NCBI RefSeq assembly: GCF_008973825.1
Contig: NZ_WCHR01000021.1
Coordinates: 1 to 64,000 of the forward strand
DNA from: Gemmobacter serpentinus
Lineage (GTDB): Bacteria > Pseudomonadota > Alphaproteobacteria > Rhodobacterales > Rhodobacteraceae
DNA length: 64,000 nt
Reading direction: 5' to 3'
Shown: one piece after another, positions 7,576 through 16,930 of the stretch
Layout: each line of letters opens with the position of its first letter
How positions within the stretch are numbered: the first letter of the stretch is position 1
Program-made: the position numbers and the translations under genes
The notes under the pieces: model-generated
The model's input: only the letters and a program-made list of their open reading frames with translations
Told to the model about the DNA's origin: nothing
Databases searched by the model: none

Positions 7576-8583
7576 TCAAGCCCCGAGCTGGATCAGATCG
7601 CGCGCGGCAAGGCTGAGTTCGACCACCGCCCCCACCTCGGGCGGCGGCGCATCGGCGCGGTTGAAGGTATCGAGCGAGACCCGCGTGCCCGCGACATCCG
7701 CTGTCAGCCGGATGACGGAACCCAGGAAATGCACCTCGGTCACCGTCGCGGGCAGCACGATATCGGCGCCGCTGGCGCGCCCCAGATGCACGGCCTCGGG
7801 CCTTGCGGCGAAATCGCCCTGCCCCATGGAGACGCCGCCGATGCGACCGGCCTCATCGGCGCGGAACACATTCAGCTGGCCCACGAAATTCGCCACGAAC
7901 CGGGTGCTCGGGCGATTGTAGATCTCGAACGGGGTGCCAACCTGATCGGCGATGCCGCCATTCATCACCACGATCCGGTCCGAGATCGACAGCGCCTCTT
8001 CCTGATCATGGGTCACGAAGATGGTGGTGATGCCCAATTCGCGCTGGATGGCGCGGATCTCGTTGCGCAAGCTGACCCGCACCTTGGCATCCAGCGCCGA
8101 AAGCGGCTCGTCCAGCAGCAGGACCTGCGGCTTGGGCGCCAGGGCGCGGGCCAGCGCCACGCGCTGCTGTTGCCCGCCCGACAGCTGGAACGGATAGGAG
8201 GCCCCCTTGTCCGGCAGACCGATCAGCGCCAGCATTTCCTGCACACGCGCGGTGATCTCGGCCTTGGATGCCCCTTTGATCTTCAGGCCAAAGCCCACAT
8301 TCTCGGCCACCGTCAGGTTCGGGAACAGTGCATAGGCCTGAAACACCATGCCGATATTGCGCTGGTTCGGACGCTTGCCCACGACATTGCTGCCGCCGAT
8401 GGTGATTGCGCCGGAATTGGGCTGTTCAAACCCCGCCACCATGCGCAGCACCGTGGTCTTGCCACAGCCGGACGGCCCGAGCAGCGAGATGAACTCGCCC
8501 TTCTCGACGCTCAGGCTGAAATCCTTCACCACGCGGTTGGTGCCGAAGGCTTTTTCGAGATGCGAAATGTCGAGGAAGCTCAT
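7576..8583 (-). CDS. ABC importer ATPase, spermidine/iron (PotA/FbpC) type
   Basis: The 335-residue protein has Walker A GPSGCGKTT, signature LSGGQQQRVALARAL, Walker B LLLDEPLSALD, and a C-terminal TOBE-like regulatory domain from about residue 240. It energises import by the two permeases encoded just upstream. Its ATG overlaps the permease stop (ATGA, 8580-8583). The sequence places it with the CUT1/polyamine/Fe3+ (PotA-FbpC) ATPases; the substrate cannot be read from the ATPase itself. Confidence 0.93.
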   Translation of the reverse strand: MSFLDISHLEKAFGTNRVVKDFSLSVEKGEFISLLGPSGCGKTTVLRMVAGFEQPNSGAITIGGSNVVGKRPNQRNIGMVFQAYALFPNLTVAENVGFGLKIKGASKAEITARVQEMLALIGLPDKGASYPFQLSGGQQQRVALARALAPKPQVLLLDEPLSALDAKVRVSLRNEIRAIQRELGITTIFVTHDQEEALSISDRIVVMNGGIADQVGTPFEIYNRPSTRFVANFVGQLNVFRADEAGRIGGVSMGQGDFAARPEAVHLGRASGADIVLPATVTEVHFLGSVIRLTADVAGTRVSLDTFNRADAPPPEVGAVVELSLAARDLIQLGA

Positions 8584-9371
8584 TGCGCGGCTTTCGTATG
8601 TTTGGAGAGACGGTTGGCGAACTGGATCAGCCCCATGCAGCCCCAGGTGATGCCGAAGGCGATGACCGAAAGCGCGAAAGGCTCATAGGGTTTGTTCGCG
8701 CCGATCCGGGCCAGATAGGGCCCGAAGGCCGGACGGTTCAGCAGCGCCGCAAGGGTGAATTCGCCGATCACGATGGCGAAGGTGAGGAAGGCCCCCGACA
8801 AGACCGCCGGGATGACATTGGGCAGGATCACGCGGGCAAGGATGGTGGCCCATCCGGCGCCAAGGCTTTGCGCGGCTTCGGTCAGGGTCGCCACATCGAT
8901 GGTGCGCATCCCCGTATCCACGGCGCGATACATATAGGGCAGCGCCAGGACGGTATAGCCGAAGGCCAGCAGCAGATTGGTGCCCATGATCGTGCCGGTC
9001 ATCGGCAGCCAGCTGGAGGTGTTGTACAGCCGGATGTAGCCGAACACGATTACGATGGCCGGGATCACCAGCGGCAGCAGCGTGATGAATTCCACATAGG
9101 GCCGCGCCCATGGCATCTTCAGGCGCACCCAATAGGCGGTCGGCACCACCAGCAGCACCCCGAACAGGATGGTGACCAGCGCCATCATGATGGAATAGGT
9201 GAAGGTCGCCTGAAATTCAGGGTCGCCGATGATCTTGGTATAAGCGTCAAGGCTGTAGACGCCACGCCGGGCCTTCAGCGAAAACTCGGTCAGGCCGAGC
9301 AGCGGCAGCGCGAAATAGGTCAGGCCGAAGATCAGGACGATCCAGCCTGTGATGCGGGCCCAGAGGCTCAT
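8580..9371 (-). CDS. ABC importer inner-membrane permease (PotC-like)
   Basis: The 263-residue protein has six predicted membrane helices and the EAA-loop region (ATLTEAAQSLGAGWATILAR-VILP) that contacts the ATPase. The start at 9371 gives an ATGA overlap with the upstream permease gene; a start at 9380 is also open but would overlap by 13 bases. It pairs with the permease at 9368-10237 to form the channel. Confidence 0.9.
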   Translation of the reverse strand: MSLWARITGWIVLIFGLTYFALPLLGLTEFSLKARRGVYSLDAYTKIIGDPEFQATFTYSIMMALVTILFGVLLVVPTAYWVRLKMPWARPYVEFITLLPLVIPAIVIVFGYIRLYNTSSWLPMTGTIMGTNLLLAFGYTVLALPYMYRAVDTGMRTIDVATLTEAAQSLGAGWATILARVILPNVIPAVLSGAFLTFAIVIGEFTLAALLNRPAFGPYLARIGANKPYEPFALSVIAFGITWGCMGLIQFANRLSKHTKAAQ

Positions 9372-10237
9372 TTCAGCCACCTTTCAGCGCGCACGCGCAG
9401 CCAGATGTAAAGGACATTGGCCACCGCCGTGACCATGATCATGCCAAAGGCCATGGCGTAACCGAGATTGGGATTACCCAGCACATCGCCCCGGATCTGC
9501 GCAAACAGCTGGATCGGCACGATATTGAGCGAGGATCCGGTCAATGCGATTGCGGTCGCCACCGCCCCGAAGGCATTGGCAAACAGCAGTGCAAACGTGC
9601 CCAGCAGGGACGGGAACAGGATCGGCAGCGCCACCATGCGCCAATATTGCGTGGCTGTAGCCCCCAGAACCTCGGCCGCCTCACGCCATTCCCGCTTCAA
9701 CCCTTCCAGCGCCGGGGTGATGATCAGGATCATCAGCGGGATCTGGAAGAACAGATAGGTGATGGTCAGACCCCAGAAGCTGAGGATCGAGAAGCCGAGA
9801 TCGCGTTGCAGCACGATGCCGAAATTGTTGCGCAGGAAGACCGTGACCAGCCCGACCGGCCCGAAGGTCGCCAGAAAGGCGAAGGCCAGCGGCACACCGG
9901 CAAAGTTCGACGCCACGCCCGAGAATGTCATCAGCGGTGAACGGATCCAGCGCGGCACCGCGCCGAAGGTGACAGCCGCCGCCATGCCAAAGCCGATCAG
10001 GCAGCCCAGAAGCGCCGAGGCGAGCGAGATCTTGACCGAGACCCAGTAACTGGACGGGATCGTGCCGGTGTTCAGATCCTTGATGTTTTGCAAGGTGAAG
10101 GCACCGCTGCGGTCCTGAAATGCGCCGATTACGATATGCATCGTGGGCAGGATCAGGAACAGCGTGGCGAAAATCAGGAAGGGCAGCAGCCCCAGCCATG
10201 TCAGCGGTAACCGCCGGGTGATCGGCACGGAGCTCAT
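9368..10237 (-). CDS. ABC importer inner-membrane permease (PotB-like)
   Basis: The 289-residue protein has about six membrane helices and an EAA loop (REAAEVLGATATQYWRMVALP). It is the first permease of the importer. It is separated from the binding-protein gene by 113 bases that hold a strong hairpin (10302-10330), which would lower permease expression relative to the binding protein. Confidence 0.9.
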   Translation of the reverse strand: MSSVPITRRLPLTWLGLLPFLIFATLFLILPTMHIVIGAFQDRSGAFTLQNIKDLNTGTIPSSYWVSVKISLASALLGCLIGFGMAAAVTFGAVPRWIRSPLMTFSGVASNFAGVPLAFAFLATFGPVGLVTVFLRNNFGIVLQRDLGFSILSFWGLTITYLFFQIPLMILIITPALEGLKREWREAAEVLGATATQYWRMVALPILFPSLLGTFALLFANAFGAVATAIALTGSSLNIVPIQLFAQIRGDVLGNPNLGYAMAFGMIMVTAVANVLYIWLRVRAERWLK

Positions 10238-10301
10238 GCGTGAGGCGTCCCCTGTCGCGCGTGCGACTGTTGTTGTTCTTGGATATGGTTGTCACAAGCA
10301 A

Positions 10302-10330
10302 CCCCGGCCCGGAACATCTCCGGGCCGGGG
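10302..10330 (-). terminator. Intercistronic hairpin between binding-protein and permease genes
   Basis: CCCCGGCCCGG and CCGGGCCGGGG form an 11-bp stem with a 7-base loop, 20 bases after the stop of the binding-protein gene. No long U-run follows, so it more likely attenuates transcription or protects the upstream message's 3' end than stops all transcription. Confidence 0.65.
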
Positions 10331-10350
10331 CCTTTTGCAGTCAAATGCGA

Positions 10351-11454
10351 TTACTGGACGTTCGCGCCGACAACGCCGTCCCATGCGCCGGTGACGGCGG
10401 CCTTGTTAGCATCCACCTCTTCCAGCGTCGGGAAATAGGCGGCCTCATAGGAAGCGGCCGGCGGCAGCGCGTCGATCAGCTCCTGCGGGACCTTGCCAGC
10501 CTTGACCATCGCATTGAAGCGCGCCGGGTGGCAGTAGCCTTTCAGCCAGAGGTTCTGGCCTTCGTCGGAATAGATGTATTCCATCCACAGTTTCGCGGCA
10601 TTCGGGTGCGGCGCATAGGCCGAGATGCCCTGAACATAGACGCCAGCCAGAACGCCGGTTTTCGGCACGACGATCTCGACCGGCGGGTTGCCGGCCAGTT
10701 CATCCCGCCAGGCAAGGGCGTTATAGTCCCACGCAATGGCAATCGGGGTCGCGCCCTGGGCAATGGTGCCTGCCTTGGCGATGACCGGCACGAAGTTTCC
10801 AGCCTTGTTCACTTCGGCGAAGTAGTCGAGACCGGCCTTGCCAGCGGCCTCACCGGCGGCAGCGCCTTTCGACAGGCCAGCGGCCAGAACGCCAAGGATC
10901 GCCTGGTTCGAGGCGCGCGGATCGCCCGCCAGTGCCACCTGGCCGGCATATTCCGGCTTGGTCAGATCGGCCCAGTCGGTCGGGACGTTTTCGACCAGAT
11001 CCTTGTTCACGATGAAGGACATGACGCCGTAATAGTCGCCATACCAATAGCCTTCGGCATCCTTGATATTGTCCGGGATCTCGTCCCAGGTCGACACTTT
11101 ATAGGGCTGCAACAGGCCCTCGGCCTTCATCGACGGGCCATAGGCCAGACCGACGTCAACCACGTCCGGGGCCTGCGGACCCTTGTTGTCCTTGTTGGCC
11201 TTCACGGCCTCGACCTCATCGGCGGAACCGGCATCGGGGTTCAGCTCGTTCACGGTGATTTCAGGGTATTTCGCCTTGAAGCCCGCGATCACCTCGCCAT
11301 AGCCACACCAGCTATGCGGCAGCGCGATGGTGGTCAACATGCCTTCGGCCTTTGCGGCCGCCTCGATCTCGGCCAGCGACTGCGCCGAGACCATGCCGGT
11401 CGACGCCAGCAGCGCCGCCAGCGTGACAGCTGCGGTGGTTTTCTTCATCATCAT
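10351..11454 (-). CDS. ABC importer periplasmic binding protein (family 1 / PotD-like)
   Basis: The 367-residue protein has a signal peptide (MMMKKTTAAVTLAALLASTG, cleaved after VSAQ or just before it) and the fold of extracellular solute-binding proteins: LPHSWCGYGEVIAGFKAKYP at the N-lobe and GYCHPARFNAMVKAG near the C-terminus. AAGGGAG 5-10 bases upstream fixes the start at 11454. The substrate may be a polyamine or small organic cation because a SpuC-like aminotransferase gene precedes it, but a terminator separates the two genes, so this is only suggestive. Iron or phosphonate cannot be excluded. Confidence 0.88.
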   Translation of the reverse strand: MMMKKTTAAVTLAALLASTGMVSAQSLAEIEAAAKAEGMLTTIALPHSWCGYGEVIAGFKAKYPEITVNELNPDAGSADEVEAVKANKDNKGPQAPDVVDVGLAYGPSMKAEGLLQPYKVSTWDEIPDNIKDAEGYWYGDYYGVMSFIVNKDLVENVPTDWADLTKPEYAGQVALAGDPRASNQAILGVLAAGLSKGAAAGEAAGKAGLDYFAEVNKAGNFVPVIAKAGTIAQGATPIAIAWDYNALAWRDELAGNPPVEIVVPKTGVLAGVYVQGISAYAPHPNAAKLWMEYIYSDEGQNLWLKGYCHPARFNAMVKAGKVPQELIDALPPAASYEAAYFPTLEEVDANKAAVTGAWDGVVGANVQ

Positions 11455-11672
11455 CCCATCTCCCTTGGGCCGCCCGGGCCCTGTTGGTGACATTCGCGTC
11501 TTATTGGCCTTGCGTGACGGTTTTGCGCCATGCATGTAACAGGCAGATTACAGCCCCGATCTAAGCGCGGAATTTTTCGTCGCGCAACGAGTCTGTCATC
11601 TCTCCGTTACATTTTCTTCATGCAAATCCGCGCGGAACAGATATTTCCATAGGCAGAATGCCCAAAACGAAA

Positions 11673-11696
11673 ACGGGCGCGACATGTCGCGCCCGT
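11673..11696 (-). terminator. Rho-independent terminator after the SpuC-like gene
   Basis: ACGGGCGCGAC and GTCGCGCCCGT form an 11-bp stem. On the minus strand it is followed by TTTCGTTTTGGG. It lies 32 bases past the stop at 11729. Confidence 0.85.
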
Positions 11697-11728
11697 CCTT
11701 TATTCGATTTTCTTCGACTTTGCGCGAA

Positions 11729-13126
11729 TCACGCTTCCTGCCACAGGCCCTCGTCACGGATCTGCTTATAGGCCTCATCCAGCGACAGCCGGGCCCGTGC
11801 GACCAGAATATCGATCTCCTCCGGGGTGATGACCAGCGGCGGCGAGATGATCATCCGCTCATAGACATGGCGCATGATCAGGTTGTTCGCAAAGCAGCGC
11901 TCACGCACCATATAGCCGATCCGGCCGGGTTTGGCGGCGAATTTCGCGCGCTTTTCCTTGTTGGGCGTCAGTTGCAGGCTGCCCATCAACCCGACCAGCG
12001 TCGTCTGCCCCACCATCGGATGATCGGCCAGCGCGTGCCATTTCTCGGCCAGATAGGGATGCGCCACGTTGCGGACGTGATCGACGATGCCGTCATCCTC
12101 GATGATGCGCAGGTTTTCCAGCGCCACCGCCGCCGCCACCGGGTGACCGGAATAGGTATAGCCGTGGTTGAAGTCATCCTCGTCATTGCCGATGACATGG
12201 GCGATCTCGTCGCAGACGATCGAGGCACCGATCGGCTGATAGCCCGAGGACAGGCCCTTGGCGACCGTCATGATATGCGGCTTGATGTTGAAGGTCTGGC
12301 AGCCGAACATGTTGCCGGTGCGGCCAAAGCCGGTGATGACCTCGTCCACGATCAGCAGCACACCGTATTTCTCGCAGATGCGCTGGATCTCAGGCCAGTA
12401 GGTCGCGGGTGGCACGATGACGCCACCGGCACCCTGCACCGGCTCGCCGATGAAGGCCGCGACCTTGTCGGCCCCCAGTTCAAGGATCTTGGCCTCAAGC
12501 TCCTGCGCGCGCATCAGGCCGAAGGCCTCGGGCGTCATGTCTTCGCCCTCGGCCCACCAATGCGGCTGACCGATATGCTCGATTCCGTCGATCTTGCCGC
12601 CCGCCGCATGGATATAGGCCATGCCGCCCAGGCTGCCGCCCCCCATGGTGGAGCCGTGATAGCCGTTGCGACGGGCGATGATCACCCGGCGCTCGGGCTG
12701 GCCCTTGATGTCCCAATAACGGCGCACAAGGCGGATATTGGTGTCATTGGCCTCCGACCCGGAGGAGGCGAAGAACACATGATTCAGATCGCCCGGGGCC
12801 AGTTCGGCCAGTTTCGCGGCCAGTGCGATGGCGGGCACATGGGTGGTCATGAAGAAGGTGTTGTAATAGCTCAGCTCGCGCATCTGCCGTGCGGCGGCCT
12901 CGGCCAGCTCATCCCGGCCATAACCCACATTCACGCACCACAGACCGGCCATGCCATCAAGGATCTTGTTGCCTTCGCTGTCCTTCAGATAGACGCCATT
13001 CGCCCCGGTGATGACACGCACGCCACGCTTGGCCAATTGCCCGTCCGAGGTGAACGGGTGCATGTGATGCGCCGCGTCCAGCGCCTGAAGCTCGGCGGTG
13101 GGCAGATGATTGGTGATCTTGTTCAT
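11729..13126 (-). CDS. spuC: Class III aminotransferase, putrescine-pyruvate (SpuC) type
   Basis: The 465-residue PLP enzyme resembles Pseudomonas SpuC along its length: HHMHPFTSDGQLAKRGVRVI at residue 20, MAGLWCVNVGYGRDEL at 59, SSGSEANDTN at 121, DEVITGFGRTG at 261, and the PLP lysine in TVAKGLSSGYQP (Lys290). SpuC transfers the amino group of putrescine to pyruvate. Related omega-aminotransferases accept other diamines, beta-alanine or taurine, so substrate is uncertain. It has its own terminator and a 14-bp palindrome (13214-13227) 88 bases upstream. An ABC importer follows on the same strand. Confidence 0.85.
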   Translation of the reverse strand: MNKITNHLPTAELQALDAAHHMHPFTSDGQLAKRGVRVITGANGVYLKDSEGNKILDGMAGLWCVNVGYGRDELAEAAARQMRELSYYNTFFMTTHVPAIALAAKLAELAPGDLNHVFFASSGSEANDTNIRLVRRYWDIKGQPERRVIIARRNGYHGSTMGGGSLGGMAYIHAAGGKIDGIEHIGQPHWWAEGEDMTPEAFGLMRAQELEAKILELGADKVAAFIGEPVQGAGGVIVPPATYWPEIQRICEKYGVLLIVDEVITGFGRTGNMFGCQTFNIKPHIMTVAKGLSSGYQPIGASIVCDEIAHVIGNDEDDFNHGYTYSGHPVAAAVALENLRIIEDDGIVDHVRNVAHPYLAEKWHALADHPMVGQTTLVGLMGSLQLTPNKEKRAKFAAKPGRIGYMVRERCFANNLIMRHVYERMIISPPLVITPEEIDILVARARLSLDEAYKQIRDEGLWQEA

Positions 13127-13213
13127 GGCAAGCCTCGTCGTGTTCGCGCCGGAATCCAGAAGCGGATTCGCGTGGTTGCCTTCAGTCTAGGGGGTTTCCA
13201 GGGCGGGCGCAAG

Positions 13214-13227
13214 AATTTGATCAAATT
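13214..13227. promoter_or_regulatory. Palindrome AATTTGATCAAATT upstream of the SpuC-like gene
   Basis: A perfect 14-bp palindrome lies 88 bases before the aminotransferase start codon. Its core TTTGATCAAA also forms the centre of the 24-bp palindrome upstream of gabT at 30312-30335. A shared operator is the simplest reading, though the binding regulator is unknown. Confidence 0.5.
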
Positions 13228-13740
13228 AAACCAGGTGCAGGATCCGCCCGCCCTGCCGCGCATGATCTTGATTTGGCGGGAACGGGTTGCGCATCTGGCC
13301 GTGCGAGTCCGTTGCCGTACAGCCCGGCCTTGCCTGCCCTGTCTTGTATCGGCTGCCTTGCAGACACTGCCTTGCGTGCCCGGCCCCAGCATGATCGGGC
13401 GACGGCATCCCTTTAGCCATTCGCCCCTGCATTCGCCCACCGCCAGCAATGCAACTTGTTGCCGCGCTCCGCGCCGCAGACTGCGCCGCCAATTCACCAT
13501 GACAACCGCTGGCCCCCAAGGGTGGCCATCGCGCCGCGCAGCCGCGCCGGAAATCCCCCATTGCCACCGCCACCAAAGGAGGCCACCCCGCCGGAACATG
13601 CGGCCGCTTGCCGCCCAAGGCCTTCTCTGCGATGCCCGACAATGACCGGCGCGTCGTGCGCTTTCACAGCCCCCCGCGCCCCATTGCGTTGCGATAAAAT
13701 TTCGAGAACATGCAGCAGCAACCCCTTCGGAGCCCATGCC
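13228..13740. other. Long intergenic stretch without a supportable gene
   Basis: No reading frame here combines a start, a ribosome-binding site and recognisable protein content. The sequence is C-rich on the plus strand (ACCGC, CCGCC and TTGCC runs) and shows no clear hairpin with a U-run. It probably contains the promoters of the divergent SpuC-like and DUF486 genes. Confidence 0.5.
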
Positions 13741-14091
13741 ATGCCTGCCCTGCCCGTGCCCGTCATCACCATCGGCCTGCTTGTGGCCTCCAATATCTTC
13801 ATGACCTTCGCCTGGTATGGACATCTCAAGTTCAAAGGCGCGCCGCTGGTCACGGTGATCTTCATCTCCTGGGGGATCGCGCTGTTTGAATATATGCTGA
13901 TGGTCCCCGCCAACCGCATCGGCCACACGCATTTCTCGGCCGCAGAGCTGAAGACCATTCAAGAGGTCATCACCTTGCTGGTCTTCGGGGTGTTCTCGGT
14001 CTTCTTCCTGAAAGAGCCGTTGACCTGGAACCACATCCTCGGCTTTTCCTTCATCGCGCTTGGTGCATTCTTCATTTTCCACAAGTGGTAG
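13741..14091 (+). CDS. DUF486 small four-helix membrane protein
   Basis: The 116-residue protein has four membrane helices and the DUF486 pattern FMTFAWYGHLKF near the N-terminus, SWGIALFEYMLMVPANRIG in the middle and FFLKEPLTWNHILGFSFIAL near the end. DUF486 proteins are distant relatives of the drug/metabolite transporter superfamily with unknown substrate. The ATG at 13741 is chosen because the first membrane helix starts soon after it; upstream residues in frame are not conserved-looking. Confidence 0.85.
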   Translation: MPALPVPVITIGLLVASNIFMTFAWYGHLKFKGAPLVTVIFISWGIALFEYMLMVPANRIGHTHFSAAELKTIQEVITLLVFGVFSVFFLKEPLTWNHILGFSFIALGAFFIFHKW

Positions 14092-14138
14092 TCGCAGACA
14101 GGATGGACAGGCGCGCACCGACCGCCTAGCCCATCTCC

Positions 14139-15359
14139 ATGCGTGATCTTCCCCCTGCCCGGTTTCTGGACCCGGCCACCCCGCCCTCGGTTCTGACGCT
14201 CACCCTGCTTGCGGGGATCTCGGCGCTCAGCATGAATGTCTTCCTGCCCTCGCTGCCTTCGATGGCTGCGTGGTATGGCGTGCCCTATGCGACGATGCAG
14301 CTGTCGGTTGCACTCTATCTGGCACTGTCGGCGGGGCTTCAGGTCCTGATCGGTCCGGTCTCGGATCGTTATGGCCGCCGCAAGGTGGTGCTGGGGTCGC
14401 TGATCCTGTTTCTGATCGCGACGGTCGCCACTTTGGTTGCACCGACGGCGGAAACCTTCCTGATCGCCCGCATGGCGCAGGCTGTAATCGCCTCGGGCAT
14501 GGTGCTCAGCCGCGCCATCGTGCGCGATATGGTCTCGGACGAACGCGCGGCCTCGATGATCGGCTATGTCACCATGGGGATGAGCATCGTGCCGATGATC
14601 GGCCCGGTGATCGGCGGTGTTCTGGATGAGGCTTTTGGCTGGCAGGCAAGTTTTGCGCTGCTGCTGGTCGCGGGGGCTGCCGTCACCTGGCTGTGCTGGC
14701 GCGATCTGGGCGAAACCTCGACGCCGTCGGATCTGGGATTCACCGCGCAATTCGCGCAATATCCCGGGCTTTTGGCGTCACAACGCTTCTGGGGCTATAC
14801 GCTGGCCGCGGCTTTGTCCTCGGGCTGTTTCTTTGCCTATCTGGGCGGGGCCCCCTTTGTCGGCGATCAGGTTTTCGGGCTCAGTTCGTCCAGGATCGGT
14901 GTGCTGTTCGCGTTGACAGCCCTTGGCTATGCGGCGGGCAATTATCTGGCCGGTCGCTATTCGATGCGCGTCGGCATGAACCGCATGGTGCTGGTCGGCA
15001 CGGTCATCACCACGCTGACCTGTGCCGCGATCATGCTGCTATCACTGGCAGAAATGACCGGGCCGGTCACCTTCTTCGGGCTGACGCTGATCATCGGGAT
15101 CGGCAATGGCATCTGCCTGCCCAATGCCAATGCGGGCATCCTTTCTGTGCGACCCGAACTGGCGGGCACCGCCTCGGGGCTTGGCGGTGCGATCAATATC
15201 GGCGGTGGCGCGGCGCTTGCCGCCCTTGCGGGGGCGCTGCTGCATCCGGGTGCCAGCGAATTGCCGCTGGCCGTGCTGATGTTCGCAACCTCTGCCGGCT
15301 CGGTTCTGGCCATTCTCTGGATCATGGCCCGCGCGCGGCGCATCGGCCTCACAGCCTGA
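14139..15359 (+). CDS. bcr: Bcr/CflA-family MFS drug exporter
   Basis: The 406-residue protein has 12 membrane helices. Family features include SALSMNVFLPSLPSMAAWYG in helix 1, GPVSDRYGRRKVVLGSLI (MFS loop 2-3 motif) near residue 70, and GMSIVPMIGPVIGGVLDEAF in helix 5. The family exports bicyclomycin, chloramphenicol or sulfonamides; some members export amino acids. It lies 47 bases after the DUF486 gene on the same strand. Confidence 0.9.
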   Translation: MRDLPPARFLDPATPPSVLTLTLLAGISALSMNVFLPSLPSMAAWYGVPYATMQLSVALYLALSAGLQVLIGPVSDRYGRRKVVLGSLILFLIATVATLVAPTAETFLIARMAQAVIASGMVLSRAIVRDMVSDERAASMIGYVTMGMSIVPMIGPVIGGVLDEAFGWQASFALLLVAGAAVTWLCWRDLGETSTPSDLGFTAQFAQYPGLLASQRFWGYTLAAALSSGCFFAYLGGAPFVGDQVFGLSSSRIGVLFALTALGYAAGNYLAGRYSMRVGMNRMVLVGTVITTLTCAAIMLLSLAEMTGPVTFFGLTLIIGIGNGICLPNANAGILSVRPELAGTASGLGGAINIGGGAALAALAGALLHPGASELPLAVLMFATSAGSVLAILWIMARARRIGLTA

Positions 15360-15503
15360 CCCGGCCATGCCGGGTGCCCTTGACAGCAATGTTTTGCAAA
15401 GGCGAAAAGGGCATTAGCAAAGCGTGCCCGCGCCCGCCGAGCGCATCAGCAAGGCACGCTCCCGCCTCGTGATCCGAGGGGCAGGCCGAGCCAGGGGGGC
15501 GCG

Positions 15504-16901
15504 ATGAGCACGCAGAAGCTGTATGCCGGGGTCAAGTTGCGCGAATTGCGCGGGCGGCTCGGGGTGACGCAAAAGGCCTTTGCTGACAAGCTGGGCGTGT
15601 CGCTGCCCTATCTCAACCAGATGGAAAACAACCACCGGCCGGTCTCGGCCTCGGTCGTGCTGTCGCTGGCGCAGGAATTCGGCTTTGACGTGACCGAGCT
15701 GACGGCGGGCGATGCTGAGCGCATTGTCTCGGACATGCGCGAGGCCCTGGCCGATCCGGTGTTCCAAAGCGCCGCACCGCCCTTGGCCGATCTGCGGCTT
15801 GCGGCCTCCAACGCGCCGGCACTGGCGCGGGCCTTTCTGGACCTGCACCGCGCCTATCGGCAGACGCATGAACGTCTGGCCTCGCTGGATGAGGCATTGG
15901 GGCGCGATGACACCGCGCTGCGCCCCAGCCCCTGGGAAGAGGTGCGCGATTTCTTCCATTATTGCGACAACTATCTGGATGCCATCGACCGCGCGGCAGA
16001 GCATTACGCCATGCCCGGCGGCGTTCGGAAGGATCCGCTCTTCATTGCCTCCGACACGCTGACCAAGGCCGGGATCGATCTGCAATTTGCCGATACCGGG
16101 CAGTTGCGCGCCTTTGATGCAGGGGCCAAACGCCTGGCTATTTCGGGCCGCGCCTCGGGTCCGACGCAGCGGTTTCAGCTGCTTTATCAGGTGGCGCTGA
16201 CCACCCAGAACGAGCTGCTGGAGGCGACGCTGGACCTTGCGCGCTTTGCCACGCCCGAGGCGCGCGATATCGCCAAGATCGGCCTTGCCAATTACTTTGC
16301 CGGGGCGGCGCTGCTGCCCTACCGCGCCTTTCAGGAGGCAGCTTTGGCCGAACGCCACGATCTGGAGCGGCTGGCCGATATCTTTGGTGCCAGTATCGAA
16401 CAGGTGGCGCATCGCCTGTCGACGCTGCAACGCCCCGGATCAAAGGGCATTCCCTTTTTCTTCGTGCGCGTCGATCAGGCCGGCACCATCACCAAGCGCC
16501 ATTCGGCCACACGGCTGCAATTCGCGCGCTTTGGCGGGGCCTGCCCGCTGTGGAATGTGCACCGCGCCTTCGAGACGCCCGGGCAATTCCTGCGCCAGCT
16601 GGCGGAAACCCCGGACGGTGTGCGTTACCTCTGTCTGGCGCGGGACGTCTCCAAGCCGGGTGGCAGCTTCAACGCGCCGGTGCGACGTTATGCGATCTGC
16701 ATCGGCTGCGAGGTGCAGCACGCCGATGCCATGGTCTATGCCGATGGGCTGGACCTGCGCGGTCAGTTCGAGCCGATCGGCATTTCCTGCCGGATCTGCG
16801 AGCGGCGCGATTGCCACCAGCGCTCCGTCCCGCCGCTGGAACGCCGGTTGAAGGTCGATCCCGACCGGCGCGGCATCCTGCCCTATCAGATCGCAGAATA
16901 G
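15504..16901 (+). CDS. ScfR/PccR-type short-chain acyl-CoA responsive regulator
   Basis: The 465-residue protein has an N-terminal XRE helix-turn-helix (LRELRGRLGVTQKAFADKLG, residues 12-31), a central ImmA/IrrE-like region (KIGLANYFAGAALLPYRAF) in which the metal-protease HExxH is not seen, and a C-terminal DUF2083 domain (CPLWNVHRAFETPGQFLRQL; CIGCEVQHAD; ISCRICERRDCHQRS). This is the ScfR architecture of RamB and of PccR from Rhodobacter sphaeroides, which senses acyl-CoA-linked carbon flow and activates assimilation genes. No propionate or acetate genes are adjacent, so the targets are elsewhere. Confidence 0.9.
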   Translation: MSTQKLYAGVKLRELRGRLGVTQKAFADKLGVSLPYLNQMENNHRPVSASVVLSLAQEFGFDVTELTAGDAERIVSDMREALADPVFQSAAPPLADLRLAASNAPALARAFLDLHRAYRQTHERLASLDEALGRDDTALRPSPWEEVRDFFHYCDNYLDAIDRAAEHYAMPGGVRKDPLFIASDTLTKAGIDLQFADTGQLRAFDAGAKRLAISGRASGPTQRFQLLYQVALTTQNELLEATLDLARFATPEARDIAKIGLANYFAGAALLPYRAFQEAALAERHDLERLADIFGASIEQVAHRLSTLQRPGSKGIPFFFVRVDQAGTITKRHSATRLQFARFGGACPLWNVHRAFETPGQFLRQLAETPDGVRYLCLARDVSKPGGSFNAPVRRYAICIGCEVQHADAMVYADGLDLRGQFEPIGISCRICERRDCHQRSVPPLERRLKVDPDRRGILPYQIAE

Positions 16902-16930
16902 CGCCCGCCCAAATGCCATCGGACGGGGTG

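Noticed and set aside
13214-13227. AATTTGATCAAATT as an Fnr box
   Set aside because: Fnr sites are TTGAT-N4-ATCAA. Here the two halves overlap in TTTGATCAAA with no 4-base spacer.
13228-13740. Several open frames in the gap before the DUF486 gene
   Set aside because: None has a credible start with ribosome site, and the compositions (Arg/Pro/Gly-rich) are typical of non-coding GC-rich frames.
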